NCBI GenBank assembly: GCA_947044365.1
Contig: OX345636.1
Span: 22,601,466-22,665,465 of the forward strand
DNA length: 64,000 nt
Direction of reading: 5' to 3'
Source: Petrosia ficiformis
Taxonomy: Eukaryota; Porifera; Demospongiae; Haplosclerida; Petrosiidae
Every line of letters begins with the position of its first letter. Within the stretch, counting starts at the first letter, position 1. Made by a program: the position numbers and the translations under genes. The notes below the pieces were generated by a model. The model ran no database searches, was not told the DNA's origin, and saw only the letters and a list, made by a program, of their open reading frames with translations. Shown piece after piece: positions 11,340-22,400 of the stretch.

Positions 11340-12032
11340 CTTCAAAAAGTTTGTGGTTACTTTAGCTACTCCTGATATGTAGACTCTTAGTCTCTACTGT
11401 AGTCTGTGCTTCAAATCGCAAGTCCTTTAAATGACAACATTCAGGTCTAAAACGTTTACCGGCAATACTAAAAAGACACTCTACAGGTGCTGACGAAGAT
11501 GGTACTCCTAACATTTCCTTTGCCAACTTTGATAATTGAGGGTACTTGGTTTTTTCTTTTTTCCATAAATCGATGGGATTCACCTCCATTGCGACACTCG
11601 AGGACTGCAGATAATTGTCTAGTTCATTTGATAAAGAGGTAGACTGAGACTCAGATTGTGCGGATGGCTCAGGCATGAAACTAAATAATGATTTTGCTTT
11701 TTTTTGATGGAGGAGGATCAGTTGTATCTTCAGTACTACTTACAGTAGAAACTGTAGCTGGTACACTTCTTTCTAGTGCAGACGTAATCATTTCACACTT
11801 AACACAAATCGTGACAAATGCACATGTACAATTTGTACTTAAAATGAGTTAAAATGTACTTCAAAATAGTTATAAGTACATTAAGTACATGAAATACTTA
11901 ACCCATTACTTAAGTATAAGTACAAGTACATTGCTAAAACTAAAAAAAGACTTAAGTATAAGTAAAAGTACTAAAAAATATGTACTTAAGTGCACTTAAG
12001 TATAAGTACCAATGTACTTCGCCCCAACCCTG
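11340..12032 (-). pseudogene. hAT transposon remnant with C-terminal dimerisation domain
   Basis: On the minus strand, from about 11676 down to 11362, runs the hAT dimerisation region: IDLWKKEKTKYPQLSKLAKE, then VPSSSAPVECLFSIAGKRFR. The spacing W...YP.L...A, SSAPVE..FS.AG is diagnostic. Further 5' (11676-11830) the frame shifts. At 11840-12020 is a degenerate tract of AAGTAC/TTAAGT words, and the element ends at 12032 with CAGGGTTGGGGCG read inward, a usual hAT terminus. Only a small part of the ~600-residue transposase remains. The opposite terminus was not found. Confidence 0.8.
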
Positions 12033-12048
12033 ATATATATATATATAT

Positions 12049-12098
<50 letters not shown>

Positions 12099-12459
12099 CA
12101 TGTACATGTATATATGACTCTTAAATACATGTATTATATTGTATGTTAATTACATGTAGTACATGTACTTTGAAAATGGAGAATCCATATAATCTGGATT
12201 GAATACTAGCTAGGTCTAATCTGGGAACACTGAATAAAAGGAGATGAATTGATAAAGACACAGTCACACACATGTATACACAGACCCAGACACACAGACA
12301 CAGATAATACACAGGCACTTAGACATAGACACACACATACAAACACATACAGACACACGACACATACAGACATACACATACAAACACATAGACATACATG
12401 TACACTGTACACACGTGCGGACACACATAACCATACATGACACACATACATTGACACAC
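12033..12459. repeat. (TA)n tract and CA-rich microsatellite
   Basis: A long TA repeat at 12035-12113 is followed by a CA-rich, ACACAY-type simple repeat at about 12260-12455. The His/Thr-rich and Cys/Val-rich ORFs opened there are products of the repeat, not genes. Confidence 0.85.
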
Positions 12460-12530
12460 CTAGTTACAGAGGCAATATAATTATCAAGATCCTCTTCAGC
12501 ATGTTCCCACTGGTCAAGATTTACCCACAA
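12460..12530 (-). CDS. Isolated TPR-like exon
   Basis: Minus-strand 71-base exon with acceptor ttatctcAG before 12530 and donor GTGTGT after 12460. It reads LWVNLDQWEHAEEDLDNYI and then ASVT. The spacing W...L.QWE.AEEDLD.YI resembles helix A/B of a tetratricopeptide repeat, a protein-binding unit. No neighbouring exon could be joined to it: the SAM exon at 4009-4076 is on the same strand but needs a different phase. It may be an internal exon of a larger minus-strand gene or a stranded remnant. Confidence 0.45.
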
Positions 12531-13597
12531 CTGAGATAACTACATGTGTTAATAAATAATACATGTCATAGTACCTACAGTAACATGTACAATTACACAA
12601 TTAAGATAACTACATGTACATGTACACAAACATGTACACGTACTATGCCTGTTGTAACTACATCTACATTTACAACTACAGAAGGTACACGTACATATAC
12701 ATGTACAATTGTACATCAACATAACTACACGTTAGCCTGTGTTGCAAGACTCTTTTTCATGTAGTGGATGTGGCTAGGAATGAGACTACATCATCCACTG
12801 TGATGCACTGCCTGTTGATACAGCACTACCCATGTAAATGTACTAGAAGTGTTGTGAATAATATTTAGTTTGAAACTGTTCCTTTTTGATAATTGGGTCA
12901 CATGCAAATATATTCTCTACTTTCATACAGTATCAATTTAAATTGGAGGACATTGAATCCACAATTTATGGAGCTTATGTCATAATATTATTTATTCTCA
13001 GACAACACTACAGCTGAAAAGCATTAAACCACATTGCAAAAATAATAAAAAAAACTCATTTAATGGTTAGCACATTTGCAAGGATTTAACAATTAGTTGG
13101 TTCTTCAGATATATCTTATATATACCACAGATACTTTGTACTAATTATATTCAATTATAGTTGAAGCACTATAATTTAGGGTGCTGTCTACTCCTATTTC
13201 ATTCCAAAGTTTTAGTATAATGCATACTAAAGTACATGAATTTGTATCTGTGCGATCTTATGATAAAATATTTCCTCAAATTCGAAGCATGTCTATTTAC
13301 TAGACAAGAAAAAAATGGTGTTCACCAGTGTCTTGCTCAAGTATAAGAGTACAGTGTCTATTGCACAGGAATATCTCATAGAGTACAGTAAGTTAGTCGT
13401 TTTACAAGAGTAATTTTAGATATGAATATATTCATTGATGTATTTTTCAGACGAACACTTCAGCAAACCTTCACTCTGTGAATCAATATGTGATGACCTA
13501 TTGAGAAAATGTACAGATATGCAATTGGTATAGGTGTGATATAAATACACACACATACATGTAAATACATGTACATTTATACATACTCCTTCACTAC
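12531..13597. other. Non-coding stretch, TACATGTA-rich
   Basis: About 12540-12730 is rich in acatgtac words. The remainder is AT-rich and holds no exon that I can defend. Confidence 0.4.
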
Positions 13598-13701
13598 CTT
13601 TGAACTGGGAATATTCTCTTGAGTTGAATCTGTTCATACCACTAAACCCTTGACAAGGAGGTCCACCACACAACAACTCCACATCACCTTTCTGACAAGG
13701 A
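13598..13701 (-). pseudogene. DNMT1: Lone DNMT1-type DNA (cytosine-5) methyltransferase exon
   Basis: A 104-base minus-strand exon with acceptor gactcacAG and donor GTAGTG. It encodes [20 protein letters not shown] followed by [14 protein letters not shown]. This is motif IV of C5 DNA methyltransferases, with the catalytic PCQ cysteine, in the form specific to DNMT1 (the [10 protein letters not shown] continuation). The family enzyme is over 1,000 residues and maintains CpG methylation in the nucleus. Neither the preceding motif I exons (higher coordinates) nor the following ENVRNF exons (lower coordinates) are recognisable in the surrounding kilobases. It is most likely a duplicated or captured fragment. 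It could be one exon of a gene with very long introns, but the Death-domain gene starts only 1.2 kb away on the other strand. Confidence 0.75.
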
Positions 13702-14835
13702 CTGTGAGTCAGTAGTTTTAAAATGCAAAAGCTTTTATGTGAAATTTTATACTCAAATCCTAATTGTTCTGGAGCAACCCCCTCCACCTTCCTTACCCCT
13801 CTAGCTAGCTCTGAGCTGCTTTAGCTCAACTGACAGCTTATCCACACTAGCATTTACACCCTGTCTACACCACTGATCTCATTTTTAATTTCATTTATTT
13901 CTTATAGCCAAAGATGAGCTCACAACAATTGAAACATTCATAATGTACATATAGAGTCCAAGTCAATCTCCTTATAGATGATCTAGTTTCCTTCCTAAGT
14001 TTGGAATGAAATAGATGGTTGCAGATCAATAGAAGAACTGTTTAGTGTCATTCATGCGTACACCTCTCTTACGTTCAAGATAAGAAACTGAAATCGTGAT
14101 TGCACAAACCATAATGTTTAATTGCAACATCTCAAGAACAGCTCCCTTTAGAAGTGCTCTACAAACAAATGTGATCAGAAGACAATTCAAGTTATGCTCA
14201 AGATCACTAACATGCAGTTTTACTTAAAAGAGCAATAATGACACTCATAATTATGCTAAGTGCAGTGCAAACTTCATTATTATAATTTCAACTGTGCAGG
14301 TTTGTTGAATAAGACTGCCATCAGACTTTTGTACTCTCATGATAGTTAAATATCGTAATGGTGATTTTTGCACTATAATTCAGGCCTACTATATACCTCA
14401 TGCATGACTTCATCAGTAATGTAATCATCATAACACAAAAGAAAACGTTTCTTATTAGTCAGTATTTATTTTGATTGACAAAAACTGTTCAGAACTGTAC
14501 ATGTAATGATTACTGGTCATCACAAACCAGTCATGGATGCTTTATTCTCCATAAATTATATCTCCTTTTCATAGTATCATAATTATATAATGATCATTAA
14601 TTACCAATTTGATCCTGTGCATCACTTCATGTGATATTGTTTACTTATTATCAAACTCTTTTAAAAACTGGAGAGGACATTAACGTTTCAAGATCTACCA
14701 TTGATTTAAACCTGAAATAGTCCATAACAGTTCCCTGTAAGCTTACGTCTGGTAACAGTAACTAAACATCTTCAACATGTTGACTACTCATAACCAGCAT
14801 AATAATTATTATAGAAGCTCCCAGATTCTTAAAAT
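13702..14835. other. Spacer upstream of the Death-domain gene
   Basis: AT-rich with no supported exon on either strand. It should hold the promoter of the gene starting at 14875, though no core element is clear beyond the short repeats listed next. Confidence 0.4.
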
Positions 14836-14868
14836 AAGGCGTGACTAAAATAATAAAGGCGTGACTAA
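14836..14868 (+). promoter_or_regulatory. Two 13-bp direct repeats in the leader of the Death-domain gene
   Basis: AAGGCGTGACTAA occurs at 14836-14848 and 14856-14868, ending 6 bases before the start ATG. Each holds TGACTAA, a half-palindromic bZIP/AP-1-like core. They could be binding sites, part of the 5' UTR, or a chance duplication. Confidence 0.35.
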
Positions 14869-14874
14869 TATCAG

Positions 14875-16416
14875 ATGGATGAAAGACCTGATCTAGCTGA
14901 GCTTGTGGAACAGGTTCCAACAAACAGATGGCAAGAGCTAGGTCTTCAGCTCGGTATCCCAGAGAATCTTGTGGAGGAAATCAAACTGAGTCATTATTCT
15001 GTCGCCAATTCCAGACAGGAAATGTATAGTGTGTGGCTTAGGACTAGTCTGGCGTAGCCGCCCACTTCGCTAAGAGGGAGGAAGTGGTCTGGGGACACTA
15101 GCATATACCACTCGTACACGCTGCAAAAATATTGCAGCCCAATCAGATTGTAGCGTTCAAGTGTCACTTCGAACTCACGCCTCTTTTCACCGTGACACTA
15201 TAGACGAAACATGGAGGAGAGTGTTATCCTTGAAGCAGTGCAAAACGCAGCCAAGACGCTAGGGTATTCTACCCTGAAGGAAAAGCAGAAAGACGTGATA
15301 CTAAATTTTTTGTCAGGAAACGATGTATTTGCCGTCTTGCCGACTGGTTACGGCTAAACCCTATGCTATACCTGTTTGCCAATGGCATTTGACAACATTT
15401 TATGAACAAAAGGATCAATTGTAGTAGTAATAACTCCTTTAACTGGAATAACTGCCATAATAAAGGATCAGGTCAGTGCCACGTATAGTATTTAAAAATT
15501 ACATATACATTATATATATATAATTATATATATATATATACTCTAGGTGTCTTCTCTTACTGCCAAAGGGATATCTGCTGTCAGCATTTGTAGTGATGAT
15601 AATGATGATCAGCACAAAAAACATGGAGTTACCCAGATTGGAACGTAAAAGAGAGTTTGTGCTATCTGAACACAAATTTTTCAGTTCATGTCTTAGAAGG
15701 ACACCAAGCTGAATGATCACATACTTCCGAACCTCTTGAGATTTCATGCACTCTTCAGCAATACTTTTGTTGCTTTTTCTTGCAACAGCTTTACCTAGTC
15801 GTTTACGTTTGGGAGTGAGGATGTGGGTTCGCTGCTCAGAAATGTGTACCTGTATAGTTGTAATCAAGTAACTTTTGCAATTATATATATCAATTGTAAT
15901 TATTATAATAATATAATTATTTTATAATACATCATATGGATTTCTTACAGCAACAGAGGGGGAACCACCTCCAGAAACAAACAGTTGAGGTCGTTTGGGT
16001 TTCGATACAACAGTAGGAACTGTAGGATTCCTTCTTTTCCTAGTCACAACTGGGAGACTCAGGTAGCATTTATAGCATCTTCTATATTTTTCTCTACACT
16101 GTCCTTTAGCTTCATAAACCTTTCTATGGCAGAGAAACATGTCCTACACGAGGCGTTTAATTAAGTTTCTTCACTTACTAGTACTTTATACAAAGTAGCC
16201 CCACCTCAATCAACATTCCAGCGTGTACGAGTGGTATATGCTAGTGTCCCCAGACCACTTCCTCCCTCTTAGCGAAGTGGGCGGCTACGCCAGACTAGCT
16301 TAGGACTACTCCTCAAGCCAGTAGAAAACAAGTATTAAGTGCTCTTAAAAAGACGTCAGTGGCCGAGGCCTTTATGGCGGAAACCTACTGTAAATTTATT
16401 CTTCAGTTATCTCATG
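14875..16416 (+). CDS. Exon 1: Death domain, interrupted by a transposon at 15045-16306
   Basis: The 5' part begins [20 protein letters not shown] and goes on [20 protein letters not shown], up to MYSVWLRT; the 3' part, after the insert, continues [20 protein letters not shown] to a donor after 16416. W..L...LG...., the central L..W and the final L..AL.....A are Death-domain landmarks of a six-helix bundle. The insertion falls between helices 4 and 5. Removing the element and one 9-bp duplicate leaves an open exon of 280 bases ending in phase 1, which matches exon 2. As it stands, reading stops 13 bases into the element (TAG at 15055-15057). This allele would make only a 60-residue truncated product unless the element is spliced out. 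Confidence 0.85.
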
Positions 16417-19400
16417 GTATGCAGTTGTTAATTGCTGTTTTTAATTAGTCAGTCTCAGTTTAATGACCAGACCCCAAGAAGAAAGAGTCTGCTCAACATA
16501 CTTGTGTTCAACAAGAGTTTCACATATTATTGTGAATTTTTAAATTTTGGTAACCATATCCTGTGGCTGCAGATGCCTATATATGTTCACTTTGTATCTC
16601 GAAACAAAATTAATAGTAACTATAATTCAATAATGCATCATAATCATTGTTATTGTCCAGACAGTCATTCTATATACCTCAATGGGTTTGATACATATAT
16701 TTTATCTCACATGCCCATGTTATATATAGTTAAAGGTGGTCTAGGGACTTGGTAAATTAAATTAATGAGTATTGGACATAATAAAAGTTGTGTTGAAACT
16801 TTACGAAATCTGCTTTTAGTTTACCTTATAGAAACTGGTATTTTTCGAACCAATTAGCAAAAGAATGTGCTATAAACGGCAATTATTGGCGTAACAGGAA
16901 GTGCCCCGCCTACTGGGGGGCAAAAACGTACGTGTGGAATTGTGCTAGTATAATTATGTTTATAGTAATTATGATCATGAGTGAGTATTACAAGAGTTTA
17001 CTACCAGTACCTACTACCAGATACATTGCCAAACTAAGAGTACTGGGTTTGGAAGAGACAGATGATCCGTATTGGAGTAAAAATGACAGCAAACTTATTC
17101 GTTTTTACCCCCCAGTAGGCGTGGCATTTCCTGTTACGCCGATTGCATTCTTTGCTAATTGGTTCGAAAATTACCTATAGCTTTTCTGTCAAATAGATTT
17201 CTAAAGTTCTATGAGAACTAAGTGGATAATTAAATTATTAATTAATTAGCTATTTTGTTTCAGACCTGAGAAAAGTCAGTCATGAATATATATTGGCAAG
17301 CTATAAACATACCAAAAAAATCTAATGCATGTAGTTTTACTTCACAATTAATTCTTTGATATATGTGTTATCATTTTCATTCATTGTCACTGCTTGTGTG
17401 TTTTGCAGAAAATGACAACTCTAGCCATTTCACTGAGTCTAATGTCTTACAACCAAATGCTGATATTTATGCAGTTGAAGGCAGACAAAGGACATATCCA
17501 GAGCAACTAGAAACAAGAACACACAGGTATGTGTGCATGTTTATTTTAATGAAGTAGTTATATAATTTAAATTATTTTTATGATTCATCTGTAGAATGAC
17601 ACTATAAATGTGTGATAGAATGGGTTTATTTGCTTACCAAAGTAGTTCCACAAATGCTACATTCTAGTAACTGTAACAGGCAGGTTAATGGACCTGTTTT
17701 GTTACCAATGTGTTTATTAGGACTTTCTAATATTAATGTCAGTGCATGTGGACATTTCCATCATGTAAGGAGCTCTTATCATGTTTATTTCTTTCAGGAT
17801 AAATGTCTCAACAGACACTGATGAATCTAATGATTCTCATGGTAAGATCTTAATCTGTCATTTTAATGATATTAAATGAAATATAATTTCTGTTTGTGTC
17901 TACTTTACAATCATTATAAATGTATATGGGTCTATGTGCAATTTGAAAAAATACTTGATTAACACAAATTACATTATGCTCCACCAAACTAAATCTTTTT
18001 TAATACTCAGACTAGTATACCTACATAAATACAAAATGAAGAGTACTTGTAACACTTTTATGAATATTATTGTTATTTCTCCTTTCTCCAAGGTCAAATG
18101 AACTCATGTGATCAACATGCTAATTTGGTAAGTTCAATGGATTATGTGTTACAAAATAATTATGCTAATAACTGAATACAACAAACATTTTCTTCTGATG
18201 GATTACAAAATTATTGATAGATTTAAAATAACAATTTTTAACATTACAGATTTCACTTTTTCCATCATGCCTATGAATTAGACTTTCTTCTCCAGCAATA
18301 ATAATTATTTATTATATAGAAATGTTAATATATAAAGTATACGTATGATGAATCTTGATCGTTACTTTTGATTTACCATGGGAGTTATAAGTCCGCTACA
18401 AGTACCACGGGGGGGCTCAGGCAAGATGTTATGAATAGTCATTAATTACTATTTATTATTATTTCTCAAAAACTATTTCACTTTTACCTGATCACCATAA
18501 ATCATGACAGAAAGATTAGAAAGGAAAGGGCTCTATACAATATTAGAGTCACACTTCCTGAACAGCTGTATTAAATAACATAGCTGTATGTTGAATAAGA
18601 AAGACCTATAAAGCATTTATTGATTTACCTAATTACAATCTGTGCACTTTAACCAGATACCATGTATAGAGTTTCATTATTATCAATACCTAGCTTACTA
18701 TACACCACCATTTATATGAATGAATACATTTTGTAACTAAATTATGAATATCATGAATAAAATGTAAACATGTTTAACAGGAGCTCCCTGAACACCAATT
18801 TAACTGTAATAAACCTCACTTACCACAAATGTTAACATTGCATATCTTCCACTTTGTGTAAATGTTAGACCACAGGCTTTAATTATTAAATATTAACCAG
18901 CCTAGTGTGGACTTTATAATAGTGTCATGAAAGGTGGTCTTGAGCTCTGCCCTTGACAACTATTCCCACAGGTGTTATAAACCAATAAGCATCATGTCTT
19001 ATGGGTTTATAACAGGCAGGTTAATATTCTATAGTTCTTAATTTTCTTATGTTCTACATTGGTGTGGTTTTGAAGACTCAGGTTGAGCATGTGTTCGAAA
19101 GTTTGCTTAACCCTGAGAAGCCTGCAACATTTAACCCTATACAATTGGGAATGTGTTCATAGCTTGACAAAGCACTCCAAATGTTTGTAATTGGTTTCTG
19201 TGATAAACTCATGAAACCTGCTATAAAACGTTGATAACTTTTGGCTGCACTTTGGCATAAATATAGACTACAATGTGTTTATCATGCAATTTGAGGTTTC
19301 TGGGAACTTTCGGCAAGGAAATTGCAAGAATGTGTACTCCATGTCGGTGAAGGAGCCAAATTTGGGGTCCAGAAAGTAAAAGGTGACTGAGATATCTGCA

Positions 19401-22400
19401 GCAGAGCCCACAGTGTTGAATATCAGGTGAAAGACGTGCTCAGTGCTCTAAAGGTTAATTATTAACCTAATGTGGTATATGCTAACTGAATAAGAGAACA
19501 CATGAACAGATAATACATACTGTGAAATATATGTCCATTCCTAGTTTTGTGATGCTTGGAGGCTAGCACATCACAGGTATGACACTCAAAAAATAATGCA
19601 AAACATAACAATCATAGCCAAACAATAATACAAGATTTCTGTACATGGAGGACTTACTAAAGCATTCAATTCAACAAGGATAATAATGTTTCAACAAATA
19701 CATAGTAAATATACATGAATTTTACTGTTTCATGGTGGGTACACAGCATGGCATTTACTGTAGAAGGAAATTATGAAAATACATGTATATAAATTGGAGG
19801 TATAGTATATCTAACAAGCATTGTAATCACTATTTTTGTATACATAGGCAACTTCACTTGACACCCTTCCTAGTGATGATATTCACAGTGATGGTTTATT
19901 GAAGAACCCCATAAGTACTCAACAAGGCAGAAAGTTCATTGAAGTTATGAACCGTCATAATGGTGAAGTCTGTACAATAGTCAATCTCGAAAGTGCTTTG
20001 CTACCCCTTGTATTGAAGTTATTTGAGAGGGGTATTATTGATGAAAGTACCAAGAATGATGTAGATCGTCAAAACGACTATAAAGGTGCAAAAATGGTGA
20101 TGGAGTACCTGCAAAGGAAAGTTGAACAAACCCCTGAAATCTTTCCAACTGTTCTGGAGGTTATGGGAGAAGTAAATGCTCTTGAAGCTGTTGTGGAGAA
20201 AATGAAAGATGAAGCACATGTATACGTAGAAAACAAAGGTATTAACTTTATAACTATAGGAATGGAGTAGCTAATGCATTTTGTGTACTTAAAAAGCCTT
20301 TAAAACTTGTGAGATATAATTATTGAGCTTTTATATTGGATAATTAATTCTGATGAACAGAATGTTTTGTCCTAAAGGTCTTCTCCCACTTTAAGCTAAT
20401 AAACATGTAATATTATGTTGTTTATAATTATACAGTTAAGAAATGACGGGTATGGAGTATAAGCATGGACGACTGTTCAAAGTATTGTGCACTCCAAAAA
20501 CACTTTGGTTGTTTCAACCCAATCAATTGGTTATCTCAATTCCATTTCAAATATACATTACTGCTGAAGTGAGGTGTTCAAGAGTAGGCCAACTTAATGT
20601 TTGGTGTTTGAATTTCACAATGATAAGTAAATTAGTCATGATAGTCACAGTTTATATATCAGTACTTCCCCATCATATCAGCATCTTCCACTGTTAATTT
20701 ACTTAGTCATTGTGAACACAACATTTCAACACTAAAAATTAAAAATACAAACTGGCTTGCATTTCAGCAGCATAATACAGCCGCATCGTGTGAAAAGGCA
20801 TATTATTAAATTGGCATGCAATTGAGATTACCAACTGATGAGTTGAAATAACCAAACTCTTTTTGCAGTGTACAAACTATATTTATTATCTCTTGTGAGA
20901 CAACCAGTTGATGATGTTGTATGATGCCTTGTATTTTTGGTAGCTGATGCTTGTTCAGCAATTCTTGATTTTAGATCTCTTCCTGTTTCTCCAATACATT
21001 CACAATCGGTAATATACGTACATAATTGATTGTATATAATAACTCTGGTGATTGGATCAGCTTTTTGATTTTCTTCAGGATTTTTTGCGAGGTTTTCTTG
21101 ATGTGATAGCTGCCTGTATAGTTAGATCTCAAGTACAAAAAAAAACTGAAGAGACATTACATCATTTACATGCTGCATGTACATGACATGATAGTCATCA
21201 ATCATCTATATTAAAGCATATGACTGACCATACTGTACAATATGCAAGTGATATTTCACTTGGGCCAATCAAACTTACGAAATTCACACAGGTAGGCTTC
21301 TTTTACCAGTAGTTGCAAAAAAGTAATAGTTTCTTAATTATAATTACTTATATTTGACCATAGCATTTCTGTCTTGCTCCACCTACTTTTTCTGAAAATA
21401 CTCGAAATAGTGTTACTTTGAACAATATGTTAGCCACTCGCACAATCAACTAACCTCATATTGTTTCGTTTAATTATATACAATTAATTATCTGTCAGCT
21501 AACAATCATCGATGGTTCATTTTTAAACAAATTAATTTCCTTGGTATGTATGTTCCAGTTTAGTATCCAAGTATTTGGGTCTTATCAAATCTACCATACA
21601 CCAATACTCTGTTAGATTATTTTGAAGACGATATCTGGTCATTACAATATAACATCTAATAGAATAGATAAATACATGAAACTACTGTTAAGATAGATAT
21701 ATATCTATTAGATATAGGTACATGTAGATGCAACACTAAGTACTTCATCAATCGAACATCCAAATGAGAAAACAACATTTTTAAATGTACAAAGTTAACA
21801 ATATACCGCCTGTATCCCTATGATTGCTTTTTGATGTGACCATACAGTAATCATTACTGACATATCTGAAACACAACAACATATTTTAATGGCTTGTTTT
21901 CTATTCTTATTACTTTTTAACAGTTCAGTATAAATTTTGCAATGTATTTTAGCTACAACAGATAAAATGCACCAATCACAATCGAAATGACGCAACTTTG
22001 TTAACAATGTATACAACATGACACAAGAATACATGTATAATTATTGTATATAGATTCAATCCTATGGAAAGCAATCATAGGGATCTCCTTGTGGGTCATA
22101 AAAAATATCATTTATAATTACAACTCAAATATTAGTTTCTATTTAATGCACATCTCAGTCCTATTAGTTGCTAGCTATTTGAGATGTGAAATACTTTAGT
22201 AATTGGTTTTGCTGGTATGTGTACTATCTTTTTAATACGTTTGATGTGTGTGCATCTGTGTTTATATGTGTGCATAAAAGGACTTTCATGGACCTTTATA
22301 CCTCGATAGTTATAGAGAGTACCAAATCTGCTTTCAAGTTAATTGAAGTTATCACTCACCATCAAGACAAACTCTGTCAAGTATTACACCACAATGAAGA

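Larger units (their letters stand above)
15045..16297. mobile_element. 1,253-bp TAGTCT element with 9-bp target duplication, carrying RecQ-helicase and second ORF fragments
   Basis: Ends TAGTCTGGCGTAGCCGCCCA and its near-exact inverted copy extend over about 80 bases. GCTTAGGAC flanks it on both sides (15036-15044, 16298-16306), a perfect 9-bp target duplication. The almost identical ends and unmutated duplication indicate a recent insertion. Inside are a RecQ-like helicase start on the plus strand and an unrelated ORF on the minus strand, converging near 15600. Both are partial, so this looks like an internal-deletion derivative of a larger autonomous element. The 9-bp duplication recalls Mutator, but no Mutator transposase is seen. 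MITEs at 32693-33283, 51925-52317 and 25078-25654 share the TAGTCT end. Confidence 0.85.
20239..22309. other. Intron 5 (2.1 kb) with transposon debris
   Basis: Holds a minus-strand GIY-YIG fragment (20880-21080) and a MITE (21814-22085). An 84-residue ORF at 20443-20697 has no recognisable family. No missing exon is needed by the phase. Confidence 0.55.

Noticed and set aside
12206..12457. Cys/Val-rich and His/Thr-rich ORFs
   Set aside because: They are translations of the CA microsatellite.
22186..22309. Upstream in-frame ATG extending exon 6
   Set aside because: The open frame before 22310 is intron. The acceptor at 22308-22309 restores the phase from exon 5, and the extra residues look like random hydrophobic text.
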